A DNA stretch of 48,940 nt, from contig NZ_JACJTB010000050.1 in assembly GCF_014698475.1 (NCBI RefSeq), forward strand, positions 1 to 48,940. The letters are read 5' to 3'. Source of the stretch: Nostoc spongiaeforme FACHB-130. Its GTDB lineage: Bacteria > Cyanobacteriota > Cyanobacteriia > Cyanobacteriales > Nostocaceae. The notes under the pieces are model-generated. The model ran no database searches, had not been told where the DNA came from, and worked only from the letters and a program-made list of their open reading frames with translations. The translations under genes were made by a program, and so were the position numbers. Position 1 is the stretch's first letter. Each line of letters starts with the position of its first letter. Of the stretch, positions 9,484-17,273 are shown in pieces.

Positions 9484-11154
9484 ATGACTTACATCCCAGA
9501 AAATGCGCTGATTGTGCAGAGCGATCGCACTATTCTTTTAGAAGTACATTCTCCCACAGCAGCTAAAGCCAGAGAAGCGATCTCACCTTTCGCTGAACTA
9601 ATCAAAAGTCCCGAACATATCCACACTTACCAAATTACCCCCCTAAGTATTTGGAATGCACGGGCGGCGGGGATGCAGGTGGAATCAATGGTAGCAGCGT
9701 TGCGGGACTATGCAAAATATCCCATCCCGGAAGCAGTCGCCCAAGAAATCAGCACCTTGGGTAGTCGCTATGGCTTGACGGTAATTGAACGGGATGGAGA
9801 TAATCTACTGCTGCGGATGAGTGATCAGCCTTTAGCGGAGTTGCTGTCGCGGGATAAGCAAGTCGCCCCATTATTAGGTCAGCGACTTTCCGAGGTTTGT
9901 TTTCAAGTCGCGGCGAGTTTGCGTGGCGTACTCAAACAGGCTTTGTTAGGGGCTGGCTATCCGGCGGAAGATATTGCAGGTTATGTCACTGGCGATGCTT
10001 TAGCAATACAGTTGCGCGAAGAGACACGCACAGGCAAAAAATTTCTGCTGCGGGACTACCAAAATCAAGCAGCAGAAGCATTTTATCAGTCGGGAAGAGT
10101 ACAAGGTGGCAGTGGCGTAATCGTGCTACCCTGCGGTGCAGGTAAGACAATTGTCGGTATGACTGCGATCGCTGCCGTGCAAGAGAGTACGCTTGTACTA
10201 ACAACTAGTTTAACATCCGTGCGACAGTGGCGGCGGGAATTGTTGGATAAAACAGACTTACCGGAAGATGCGATCGCAGAATACAGTGGCGAAGTCAAAA
10301 ATACAGGGCCGATTACCTTATCAACTTATCAAATTCTGACTTATCGCCATCAGCGCGACGGTGACTTTCCCCACTTTGATTTATTTAGTGCGCGTTCTTG
10401 GGGTTTAATCATTTACGACGAAGTTCATCTCCTCCCCGCGCCAGTTTTCCGCATCACAGCTGAACTGCAAGCCCGTCGACGCTTGGGACTCACCGCCACC
10501 CTGATTCGGGAAGATGGTAGAGAAGGTGATGTTTTCGCCCTGATTGGGCCGAAACGGTATGATGTTCCGTGGCGCGAATTAGAAGGTGAAGGTTTTATCG
10601 CCACGGCGAGTTGTACAGAAATTCGCGTATCTCAAGATAAAGAACGCCAGATGGAATATGCTTTAGCACCCAGGCGCAATCAGTTTCGTGTCGCCGCCGA
10701 AAATCCGCGCAAGCTGCAAGTTATCAAAGACTTGTTAGCAAAAGAATCAGGACACCGCATTTTAATTATTGGCGAATTTCTGTCGCAATTGGAAGCGATC
10801 GCCCAAGTTACCCAACTACCTTTAATTACTGGTAAAACCCCCGAAAAAGAACGAGAAAAACTTTATCAAGCTTTTCGAGAAGGGGAATTAGGCGGACTTG
10901 TTTTATCCAGAGTTGGTAACTTTGCCATTGATTTACCAGATGCAGATGTCCTCATTCAAGTATCTGGTAAATATGGTTCTCGCCAAGAAGAAGCCCAACG
11001 TTTGGGTAGAGTTTTACGCCCGAAATCTGATGGTCGTCCCGCACAATTTTATACTTTAGTTTCCCTGCGTACTTGTGAAGAAGATTTTGCTCGTCATCGT
11101 CAGTTATTTTTAACTGAGCAAGGTTATAGTTATCAAATTGAAATTGTAGATTAA
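9484..11154 (+). CDS. XPB/Rad25-like superfamily 2 DNA helicase
   Basis: An ATP-dependent 3'-5' DNA helicase of the XPB type. An N-terminal domain of about 190 residues precedes the motor. Motif I is C-GAGKT (217-222, K221). Motif II is DEVH (312-315). Motif III is LTATLIRED, which contains the XPB-specific RED triplet (342-344). Motif VI is QRLGRVLR (505-512). Length 556 fits bacterial XPB (about 540-560) and lacks the long N terminus of the eukaryotic protein; the partner-like protein at 6.5 kb may supply that part. Start ATG 9484. In eukaryotes XPB works in TFIIH; the bacterial role is thought to be DNA repair, which is inference here. Confidence 0.93.
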   Translation: MTYIPENALIVQSDRTILLEVHSPTAAKAREAISPFAELIKSPEHIHTYQITPLSIWNARAAGMQVESMVAALRDYAKYPIPEAVAQEISTLGSRYGLTVIERDGDNLLLRMSDQPLAELLSRDKQVAPLLGQRLSEVCFQVAASLRGVLKQALLGAGYPAEDIAGYVTGDALAIQLREETRTGKKFLLRDYQNQAAEAFYQSGRVQGGSGVIVLPCGAGKTIVGMTAIAAVQESTLVLTTSLTSVRQWRRELLDKTDLPEDAIAEYSGEVKNTGPITLSTYQILTYRHQRDGDFPHFDLFSARSWGLIIYDEVHLLPAPVFRITAELQARRRLGLTATLIREDGREGDVFALIGPKRYDVPWRELEGEGFIATASCTEIRVSQDKERQMEYALAPRRNQFRVAAENPRKLQVIKDLLAKESGHRILIIGEFLSQLEAIAQVTQLPLITGKTPEKEREKLYQAFREGELGGLVLSRVGNFAIDLPDADVLIQVSGKYGSRQEEAQRLGRVLRPKSDGRPAQFYTLVSLRTCEEDFARHRQLFLTEQGYSYQIEIVD

Positions 11155-11194
11155 TTTTATACATATCGATAAATTGTCAGTTGTTCTAAATTCA

Positions 11195-12907
11195 TTATGG
11201 TAAAAATTCATCGCATCTTAATAAAACAACTCTTACTTGTTTGAGTTCATCATTATGTTCATCTAGAAAACTTCGTAGTTTCTCCTCTTGGTCAATTAAT
11301 TCCAGACATTGAGGAAGTTTGTGATGAGGAAATTCGTGATGATCATGGTGCAAATCATCTCCTTTTAAAAATCCCATCGAAACTCGGTGTACTATAACTT
11401 GTTCAATACCAAATTCTTTAGCACGGGCAGCTAAATAATAAGTTAAAGATGGTGCTGTTAATTTTTGCCAAAATGTTTTTCTAGGTACACGAGAGCCAGA
11501 GTGAAAATACAAACGCAATACTGTCAAATTGTGCATTTCAATTTCTTCTCTTTGGCGTACAAATCCCCCAAAATTCAGGTCATTGAGTAAATAAATTTGT
11601 TGTTCAATCTTTTTTTCTACAGTCTGAGTAGTTTCTAGGGCTTGGGTAGCTAAACTTCGTCCTTCTTGTACAGGCATAAAATGGTATTTGCCTGAGCCAA
11701 GGCGTTGTGCTTTATAAATACCAACGTGACCAGAAAAAACATAGCTGGCTACACAAGCAATACCAATAAAAACTCCCGATTCTAAGCCAAACAGTTCAAT
11801 GCCCATCAAAGTTGAGGTGATAGGGGTATTGGCTGCACCACCAAATACAGCAACAAACCCCATACCTGCAAGTAGTGGTGCAGGTAGAGCTAATATCAAA
11901 GACAAAGCATTACCTAATGTTGCACCAATATAAAATAGAGGAGTTACTTCTCCTCCTTTAAAACCTGCTCCTAAAGTCAAAGCAGTAAAAGCTATTTTGG
12001 TAGCAAAATCCCACGGTGGTAACTGAGTATTAAAAGCATTAACAATTGTGGGAATACCCAGTCCAATGTATTTTGTAGTTCCGACTGCCCAAACAGCTAA
12101 TGCCACAATCACACCACCGATGGCGGGGCGTAAAGGCGGATAGGAGATTTTTTCTTGAAAAATGTGGCTGATTTTATGAGTTAGTTTGGCAAAAATCATC
12201 GCTACAATGCCAAAGATTGCACCAGCGACAATTGCCGAAATCAGCCCCATGACAGTGATTGTGGGGATAACGGGGGCGTGACGATAGGCTGTATGATGCA
12301 AACCTAACATTAAGGTAACGCGATCGCCTACGACTGCGGCAATTAAACAAGGAAACAGTGCATCATGTCGGATTGTCCCAATAGCTAAAACTTCTAAACC
12401 AAAGATGGTTCCTGCTAAGGGAGTTCCGAAAACTGAAGCGAATCCTCCACTTAAACCTGCCATTAATAAAATTCGTCGATCCGTGTGTTTAAAGTGGAAT
12501 ATCTTTGTCAATCTATCTGCTAGTGAAGCTGCTATTTGTAGGGCTGTACCTTCCCGACCGGCGGAACCTCCAAATAAATGAGTTAGGTCTGTACCAAACA
12601 AAACTAAAGGAGCCATCCGCAAAGGAATAATATCTTTGGGGTTATGAATTTCTTCCAGTAAAAGATTGTTTCCTGCCTCTACCCGTTTGCCAAATTGATG
12701 ATAAATCCAACCACTTAAAAAACCGCCTAAAGGTAATAGTGCAATTATCCAAAGATGTGATTCTCGCCAATCGGTTGACCATTCCAACGATGCCAAAAGA
12801 GCAGCAGAACCTATGCCAGAAAGAATACCAACCACCAAGGAGATAATGAACCACTTGCTAAGTTGGGGTAAGGCAATTAACTGTTCTAGTTGGCGTATTT
12901 TATTCAT
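11195..12907 (-). CDS. CLC-F type fluoride/proton antiporter fused to DUF190
   Basis: A CLC membrane protein expected to expel fluoride. The frame opens at TTG 12913; ATG 12907 is the better start (570 residues, numbering used here). The usual GSGIP anion motif is replaced by AGNNLLLEEIH (GNN at 79-81), as in the fluoride-selective CLC-F clade. The gating motif is GREGT (117-121, E119). FKGGEVTP (316-323) and GNAL follow. The transport domain ends near 400. Residues about 458-568 (LTVLRLYFHSG, EQVIVHRVSMGF, KLPQCLELIDQEEKLRSFL) look like DUF190, a domain also found with Fluc/CrcB fluoride channels. A fluoride aptamer lies upstream, supporting fluoride over chloride. A terminator-like hairpin stands between the aptamer and this start. 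Confidence 0.88.
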   Translation of the reverse strand: MNKIRQLEQLIALPQLSKWFIISLVVGILSGIGSAALLASLEWSTDWRESHLWIIALLPLGGFLSGWIYHQFGKRVEAGNNLLLEEIHNPKDIIPLRMAPLVLFGTDLTHLFGGSAGREGTALQIAASLADRLTKIFHFKHTDRRILLMAGLSGGFASVFGTPLAGTIFGLEVLAIGTIRHDALFPCLIAAVVGDRVTLMLGLHHTAYRHAPVIPTITVMGLISAIVAGAIFGIVAMIFAKLTHKISHIFQEKISYPPLRPAIGGVIVALAVWAVGTTKYIGLGIPTIVNAFNTQLPPWDFATKIAFTALTLGAGFKGGEVTPLFYIGATLGNALSLILALPAPLLAGMGFVAVFGGAANTPITSTLMGIELFGLESGVFIGIACVASYVFSGHVGIYKAQRLGSGKYHFMPVQEGRSLATQALETTQTVEKKIEQQIYLLNDLNFGGFVRQREEIEMHNLTVLRLYFHSGSRVPRKTFWQKLTAPSLTYYLAARAKEFGIEQVIVHRVSMGFLKGDDLHHDHHEFPHHKLPQCLELIDQEEKLRSFLDEHNDELKQVRVVLLRCDEFLP

Positions 12908-12968
12908 ATTCAAATTGCTATGATTTCTTGCTGGCTTGTGTTAATAGATTTAGATGAAGTGATTGTTA

Positions 12969-12996
12969 ATAAAAAAATCTGCAAGTCAATGCAGAT
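12969..12996 (-). terminator. Intrinsic terminator in the clcF leader
   Basis: On the minus strand, ATCTGCA and TGCAGAT form a perfect 7-bp stem with a 6-nt loop (12977-12996), followed by seven T (12971-12977 read in reverse). It lies about 61 bases before the clcF ATG and after the 29-codon ORF. It should end transcripts from the riboswitch promoter before clcF unless bypassed. Confidence 0.7.
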
Positions 12997-13103
12997 AATC
13001 ATGTAAATATAGACGGTCGATGACGAGCCAGGATTATGTCTATCAAATAGAACCTGTTGGATGTGACAAAAAGTTTATTTATTGTTAGTTCTAGCCAACC
13101 AGC

Positions 13104-13193
13104 TCAAATTAAAGCTGTTTTGGTAGTTTCTAAACTTTGCAGCTTAATTTTTCTAAAGCTTTCTTTCAAAATCTCCAAAAAACTTTCGCCCAT
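13104..13193 (-). CDS. Candidate 29-codon leader ORF behind the fluoride riboswitch
   Basis: ATG 13193 to TGA 13104-13106 encodes 29 residues starting MGESFLEILKESF and ending TTKTALI, with an amphipathic, Lys/Glu-rich composition. A Shine-Dalgarno site TTGGAG (13201-13206) lies 7 nt before the ATG. It sits between the fluoride aptamer and the terminator at 12.98 kb. It could be a leader peptide whose translation sets read-through into clcF, or a small stress protein. No family is recognised; the ORF is short enough to be chance, but the ribosome site and position favour it. Confidence 0.45.
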   Translation of the reverse strand: MGESFLEILKESFRKIKLQSLETTKTALI

Positions 13194-13270
13194 TTTTTTA
13201 CTCCAAGCTGACTAATAGTTTTTAGCTCTTACCACCTACTTGTTTACAGCAGGTTAATTGCAGTATTGAA

Positions 13271-13333
13271 CTAGAAACTATCAGCCATAGGGGCGGTTCT
13301 CTGGTTGTTCCAGAAGGCGAGTTTCATCACCAC
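13271..13333 (-). promoter_or_regulatory. Fluoride riboswitch aptamer (crcB motif)
   Basis: Read on the minus strand, the segment has the conserved 5' box GGTGATG, then AAACT, then CGCC. A hairpin TCTGG/CCAGA comes next, then AACCGCC, and the 3' box GCTGATAGTTTCTAG. AAACT pairs with AGTTT to close the main stem, and GGTG pairs with CGCC to form the pseudoknot, the same architecture as the Thermotoga fluoride aptamer. It starts within a few bases of the predicted transcription start and precedes a CLC-F gene. Confidence 0.85.
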
Positions 13334-13342
13334 TGTTCTTGT

Positions 13343-13370
13343 AATATCAAAGTCTACCCTAAGTTGTCAA
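13343..13370 (-). promoter_or_regulatory. Sigma-70-type promoter of the fluoride leader
   Basis: On the minus strand, TTGACA (13365-13370) and GATATT (13343-13348) are separated by 16 bp. The expected start near 13336 places the fluoride aptamer at the very 5' end of the RNA. Confidence 0.65.
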
Positions 13371-13400
13371 GTTATTGAGACTGATGTTTTTTGTCAGAGA

Positions 13401-14744
13401 TTACAAAGTGTAAGTAAAATCATTGACTAACATCCCAGGCACCAGACTACCACCTAATTTACGGTTTTCATAAGTGTCAACTTCGGGAATAAATTCTTGG
13501 AAATTAGTGAAATCGACTAAATTTTCTCCCCAAAAGCGATAGAGGCTGTCGTCAAAGCGGAGATTTTCGATGGGTGCAACGATTTCGCCGTTCTCTACCC
13601 AAAAACAGGCGTAACGGGTCATACCTGTAATTCTACCTGTGGGGCGATCGCTCCAATTTAAATAATGCAAATTCGAGACGTATAACCCTGTGTCTAAGTT
13701 TGATAAAATCTGCTCAAACCTTAAATTTCCTGGACTGATTTCTGGCGTGCGTAAGGTTTCCGAACTGTTAGCACCATTAGCAGTTTTTTGATATTCTTTG
13801 GCAGTCCGAGAATTAACTAAGCTATTTACTAATACGCCATTTTCAATTATTGCTAACTCTGGTGCTGCCATTTCACCTAATTCATTAAAGCGTGGTACTA
13901 AACCTAATTGAAAGTTTTCTTTTAAGCTAAATTTAGCAGATAACTGTTTTTCTTTACGGGATAAAGCAGCTAAAGCACTGTTTCCTTGTTGGATATCTGC
14001 TTCACTTACAGCACCCCAAGATAGCATCTGTAATAAATCAGCTACAGCCGCAGGTGCAAAATAAGTTTTATACTGACCTCTAGGTAATTCTTTGGCTGGA
14101 TGCGACAGCAAATTGAGTTGTTTTTTGGCTTCGTTGATTTTTGCGGCGTAACTTGCTACATCCCAATTACTACCAGCAAATGTACCTTTAACAGCTTTAC
14201 CTGAACTGATAAACAATGAATAATCTAGTGTGAAAGTATCAGTCGCAAACCAATGTTTTTGTCCGCTAGAATCACCATAGGCTTTAATTACTATTCCACC
14301 CGCATAAATGCCTGTAAAATCGAGTTCTGCGACTTCGGCTAAGATGCTAGAAACTATATCTTCTTGTGCTAATAAATTACTATGATGAACTTCCCGACTC
14401 GTATTATTGCCGGAAGGTAAAACTAAATAAGGGTCAATTGGTAATATCGTTATTTCATCGCGTAATTCTTGTAAGGCTTGATGTGCTTTTCGCCAATCTT
14501 TTTCCCAATTTCCGGTAAAGGGAAACTGTCTAGAACTACTGCGTTGCTCTGCCATTAAAGTTAGTTCAATCGACCCATCAGCTACACAGCCAGTTTGTCT
14601 AACTTTCGCATGATTAAACCGCGTAAATTGACTTTGTTCACTGCTGAGTTTCAGGGTAAATTCCTCATGCTCTAATTTCTTGATAAGCAGAGTTTCTAAC
14701 AACTGATTAAAGCTAGATTCTAAAGCAGTTAATTCTTGTTTCAT
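13401..14744 (-). CDS. tldE: TldE/PmbA-family protein, TldD partner
   Basis: The non-catalytic-looking half of the TldD/TldE protease, a heterodimer that degrades or trims peptides. It has 447 residues, the normal length for TldE/PmbA, and lacks the HExxxH zinc motif of its partner. The C-terminal half has the family blocks GLVPRFNELGEMAAPELAI and GNLRFEQILSNLDTGLYVS. It ends with NRKLGGSLVPGMLVNDFT. The gene follows tldD on the same strand after 87 bases that hold TTTTGACTTTTAAC-type repeats, so an operon is likely. The start is ATG 14744. In enterobacteria the pair matures microcins and affects gyrase inhibitors; the cyanobacterial substrate is not known. Confidence 0.87.
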   Translation of the reverse strand: MKQELTALESSFNQLLETLLIKKLEHEEFTLKLSSEQSQFTRFNHAKVRQTGCVADGSIELTLMAEQRSSSRQFPFTGNWEKDWRKAHQALQELRDEITILPIDPYLVLPSGNNTSREVHHSNLLAQEDIVSSILAEVAELDFTGIYAGGIVIKAYGDSSGQKHWFATDTFTLDYSLFISSGKAVKGTFAGSNWDVASYAAKINEAKKQLNLLSHPAKELPRGQYKTYFAPAAVADLLQMLSWGAVSEADIQQGNSALAALSRKEKQLSAKFSLKENFQLGLVPRFNELGEMAAPELAIIENGVLVNSLVNSRTAKEYQKTANGANSSETLRTPEISPGNLRFEQILSNLDTGLYVSNLHYLNWSDRPTGRITGMTRYACFWVENGEIVAPIENLRFDDSLYRFWGENLVDFTNFQEFIPEVDTYENRKLGGSLVPGMLVNDFTYTL

Positions 14745-14794
14745 TGGTAGATTATTAATTCGTAATTCGGAATAAAGCTACAAAAGTCACACTT

Positions 14795-14830
14795 TGTAAT
14801 TTTGACTTTTAACTTTTAACTTTTGACTTC
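14795..14830. repeat. Heptamer repeat between tldD and tldE
   Basis: Heptamers of the form TTTTGAC / TTTTAAC are repeated in tandem here. The same word in the other orientation (AAAAGTC/AAAAGTT) occurs at 20159-20190. Confidence 0.75.
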
Positions 14831-14831
14831 T

Positions 14832-16271
14832 TCAACTTCCTCCCCCAAAGACTTCAACATTAGCAAATACACAAACAGGTGAACCATGTCCTACCCAAAT
14901 TGCTTGATTTGGTTCGCCTTTACCGCAGTATGGAGTGCCGTACATTTGCCAGCTATCTTGATTGCCGATTTTGATTAAGCTGCGCCAAAATTCTGGGGTT
15001 GTGGCGCGATAGTTGGGGTTGCGGAGGGTTTTGGTGAGTTTGCCATTTTCAATTAATTTGGCATATTCGCAGCCAAATTGGAATTTATAACGGCGATCGT
15101 CAATTGACCAAGAACGATTTGATTCCATGTAAACGCCATGTTCTATGTCGCTGATGATTTCTGCAAAGGTGGCGTTTCCTGGCTCTAGGTTTAAGTTCGC
15201 CATACGGTCAATTGCTGGTCGATTCCAGGAACAAGCACGGGCGCAAGCTACTCCAGGGACTCCGGCTCTGGCTTGACTTTCTAAGCTGCCTAAACCCCGT
15301 TGTAATACGCCTTCTTTAATCAAAAATTCCCTTGTGGCAACTGCGCCAGTATCATCAAAAGCATAGCTGGCATATTCACCCGGCACTGTGGGGTCAAAGG
15401 TAATATTCATTAATGGCGAACCGTAGACTAGCTGACCAAAATCTTGGGTGGTGACAAAGCTACCGCCAGCATAGTTGCGCTCATCGCCTAAAATCCGGTC
15501 AAGTTCTAGGGGATGCCCGACGCTTTCATGAATTTGCAGCATCATTTGGTCTGGGGCTAAGACCAAGTTAGTGCAGGTATTGGGACATTCTTCGGCGGTT
15601 AACAGTTCTAGGGCTTGTTCTCCTACTTGCTGTACCCGTTGCCATAAATGTTCTTGTCTTAAAACTTCCCATCCACCTTGATAACAATGAGCTTGCCAAC
15701 CGTTGTTGGTACGTTGTTGGACAATTGCGCCGTCTTGAGCGATCGCACCATAATTAGTCCCTAAAGAAATAAACTTTTGATATACTTCTGAACCATTGCT
15801 GCTGACAAACCAGCTTTCTCGCTCACTGGTATTGATACTGGCTGTGGTTTGCACAATTTTGTCATGTACTTTTAGCGCGTGGCACATCCGCACCAACAAA
15901 TCATTGATTTCTCCGGGACTCAGTGCATCTAAGGGTTCCAAAAATGGCGAGTTGTATTCACCAACAACCTTGGGACGCTCGGTTTCTTTAAACGGATATA
16001 TCCACCATTTACTAGCGGCGAGTGCTTGTTTATAGGCGATGTCCGCCGCAGATTCTAAAGATTCTAGTTCTAATGAGTTGGTAGCTGCATAACCCAGACA
16101 GCCATTCACCAAAACTTCGATCATGGCTCCCTCGGTGGTAGATTTACCGTTAGCTTGGGGTATACCATCGCGCACATAACGGTTTGCGGCTGTTTCTCTG
16201 ACGGCTCTGATCCCAATCCAATCAGCCGGAATATGAAAACTAGCGATCGCTTTTGTTAGTTCAGACCACAT
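14832..16271 (-). CDS. tldD: TldD-family metalloprotease subunit
   Basis: Zinc peptidase subunit that pairs with TldE. The catalytic HESVGH sequence (H248, E249, H253) is the HExxxH signature of TldD, followed by PLELDRILGDERNYAGGSF, which is also typical. A cysteine-containing stretch near the C terminus (CEYAKLIENGK, FGCEY) matches the region that gives the third zinc ligand in this family. Length 479 is normal. The start is ATG 16271, the first gene of a tldD-tldE unit. Upstream lies a 1-kb AT-rich region with no gene. Confidence 0.9.
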   Translation of the reverse strand: MWSELTKAIASFHIPADWIGIRAVRETAANRYVRDGIPQANGKSTTEGAMIEVLVNGCLGYAATNSLELESLESAADIAYKQALAASKWWIYPFKETERPKVVGEYNSPFLEPLDALSPGEINDLLVRMCHALKVHDKIVQTTASINTSERESWFVSSNGSEVYQKFISLGTNYGAIAQDGAIVQQRTNNGWQAHCYQGGWEVLRQEHLWQRVQQVGEQALELLTAEECPNTCTNLVLAPDQMMLQIHESVGHPLELDRILGDERNYAGGSFVTTQDFGQLVYGSPLMNITFDPTVPGEYASYAFDDTGAVATREFLIKEGVLQRGLGSLESQARAGVPGVACARACSWNRPAIDRMANLNLEPGNATFAEIISDIEHGVYMESNRSWSIDDRRYKFQFGCEYAKLIENGKLTKTLRNPNYRATTPEFWRSLIKIGNQDSWQMYGTPYCGKGEPNQAIWVGHGSPVCVFANVEVFGGGS

Positions 16272-17034
16272 AATAATTGAAAGGTAAATTTCCTGATTTT
16301 GTAATTGACAATTTCGTTTTTTTATGGGTGTTTTTTCTTTTTCACTAATTCTGTATTAGCTATCAACTAACCAGATATTAGGCAAGTTATGTAATATACT
16401 CTGCTTTTATCGCAAGCCTATAGAATTTTATGTTTTTTAACAAAATTGGTTGTATTTGATACTAATTTTTATTTTTTAACTTTTACCCTAATCGCTGTAA
16501 ATTATCAGACATGACCTGCTTTTTCAAGACTGTTCTGACCACACAGTCTCAAAATTAAATTTAGTGCAATAATGCAGAAACCAGCAATTAATCAAGAAAC
16601 TGGGAAATTCCAGAAAAAATTGTCTGGTAAGTAATGTCATGAAAACATAACATTACACAGAAATCTAAGTTTTTGGTGATGAAAGTTTACTAAAAGAATA
16701 GCTTTTGTATTTGAGTTTTTTTCCTCAAAAAATTGCAATGTGAAGTTTACAAAAACTGAAATACAGTAATAATATTTGATTTATCAAACAGAATTCAGGA
16801 GTCAGAATACAGAATTCAGAATTGAATTCTGTATGGTAATTACTAGATAGATTGCTATCTAATTAGTTCGTTGCGCTGATTAATTTAATTATTAGTTGAG
16901 ATTGAGTGTAGGGGTGTACGGGTTTTTTAAGATCAAAACCTTCATCGTGAAAACTATTCCCATTTCCAGTAGAGACGTTGTATGCAACGTCTCTACTTTT
17001 TTGGCTTGGTATAGCAATCAAAGCATCGATGATA
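16272..17034. other. AT-rich intergenic region with several inverted repeats
   Basis: No ORF is supported. Four perfect inverted repeats stand out: GTAATGT/ACATTAC (16631-16656, 12-nt loop), ATACAGAATTC/GAATTCTGTAT (16807-16834, 6-nt loop), TAGATAG/CTATCTA (16844-16861, 4-nt loop), and a 12-bp palindrome at 16969-16996 listed separately. The first three are not followed by clear T-runs. The region lies upstream of tldD and downstream of cysS, so it could hold the tldD promoter, which I could not place with confidence. Confidence 0.6.
16969..17002 (+). terminator. Iterated cyanobacterial palindrome with T-run
   Basis: GTAGAGACGTTG (16969-16980) and CAACGTCTCTAC (16985-16996) are a perfect 12-bp inverted repeat with a TATG loop, followed by six T. 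This is the GTAGAGACGTTG repeat common in Nostocales genomes. No + strand gene ends nearby, so it may be a mobile palindrome and not a working terminator. Confidence 0.5.
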
Positions 17035-17248
17035 ACTAGTACAGGTTGGCGTAAATAAACAGACCATAAGAAATTGCTAAAAGGCTTGTATTATCGTTAT
17101 TCTTTCTTTTTCCTTTTGCCCTTCGGGTTCACCATTTGACGACAGTTGCCTCAAGTCGGGAGACCCGCCCACGGCACTGTCTCCTTTATGCCGGGAAACC
17201 CGTCCACCGCAATGGCTCACCTTTTTACTTTTGCCTTGTTGTACTAGT
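17035..17248 (+). repeat. 214-bp MITE-like element, copy A
   Basis: It starts with ACTAGTACAGGTTGGCG and ends with CTTGTTGTACTAGT; the terminal inverted repeat is ACTAGTACA, perfect over 8 bases. The interior has GC-rich hairpin-like words (GGGAGACCCGCC, GGGAAACCCGTCC) and no transposase. It differs from the copy at 28386-28599 by one base (CCCGTCC here, CCCTTCC there). A short minus-strand ORF inside both copies is a by-product of the repeat, not a gene. Confidence 0.9.
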
Positions 17249-17273
17249 TCCAACTCAGCACTCAGCACTCCAA

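Noticed and set aside
16969-17002. Terminator of cysS
   Set aside because: The T-run is on the + strand while cysS is on the minus strand, so it cannot serve cysS in the usual way.
17077-17268. Minus-strand ORFs of 63 and 66 codons shared between 17 kb and 28 kb
   Set aside because: They lie inside the two 214-bp repeat copies and run into unrelated flanks; the shared protein is a by-product of the repeat.
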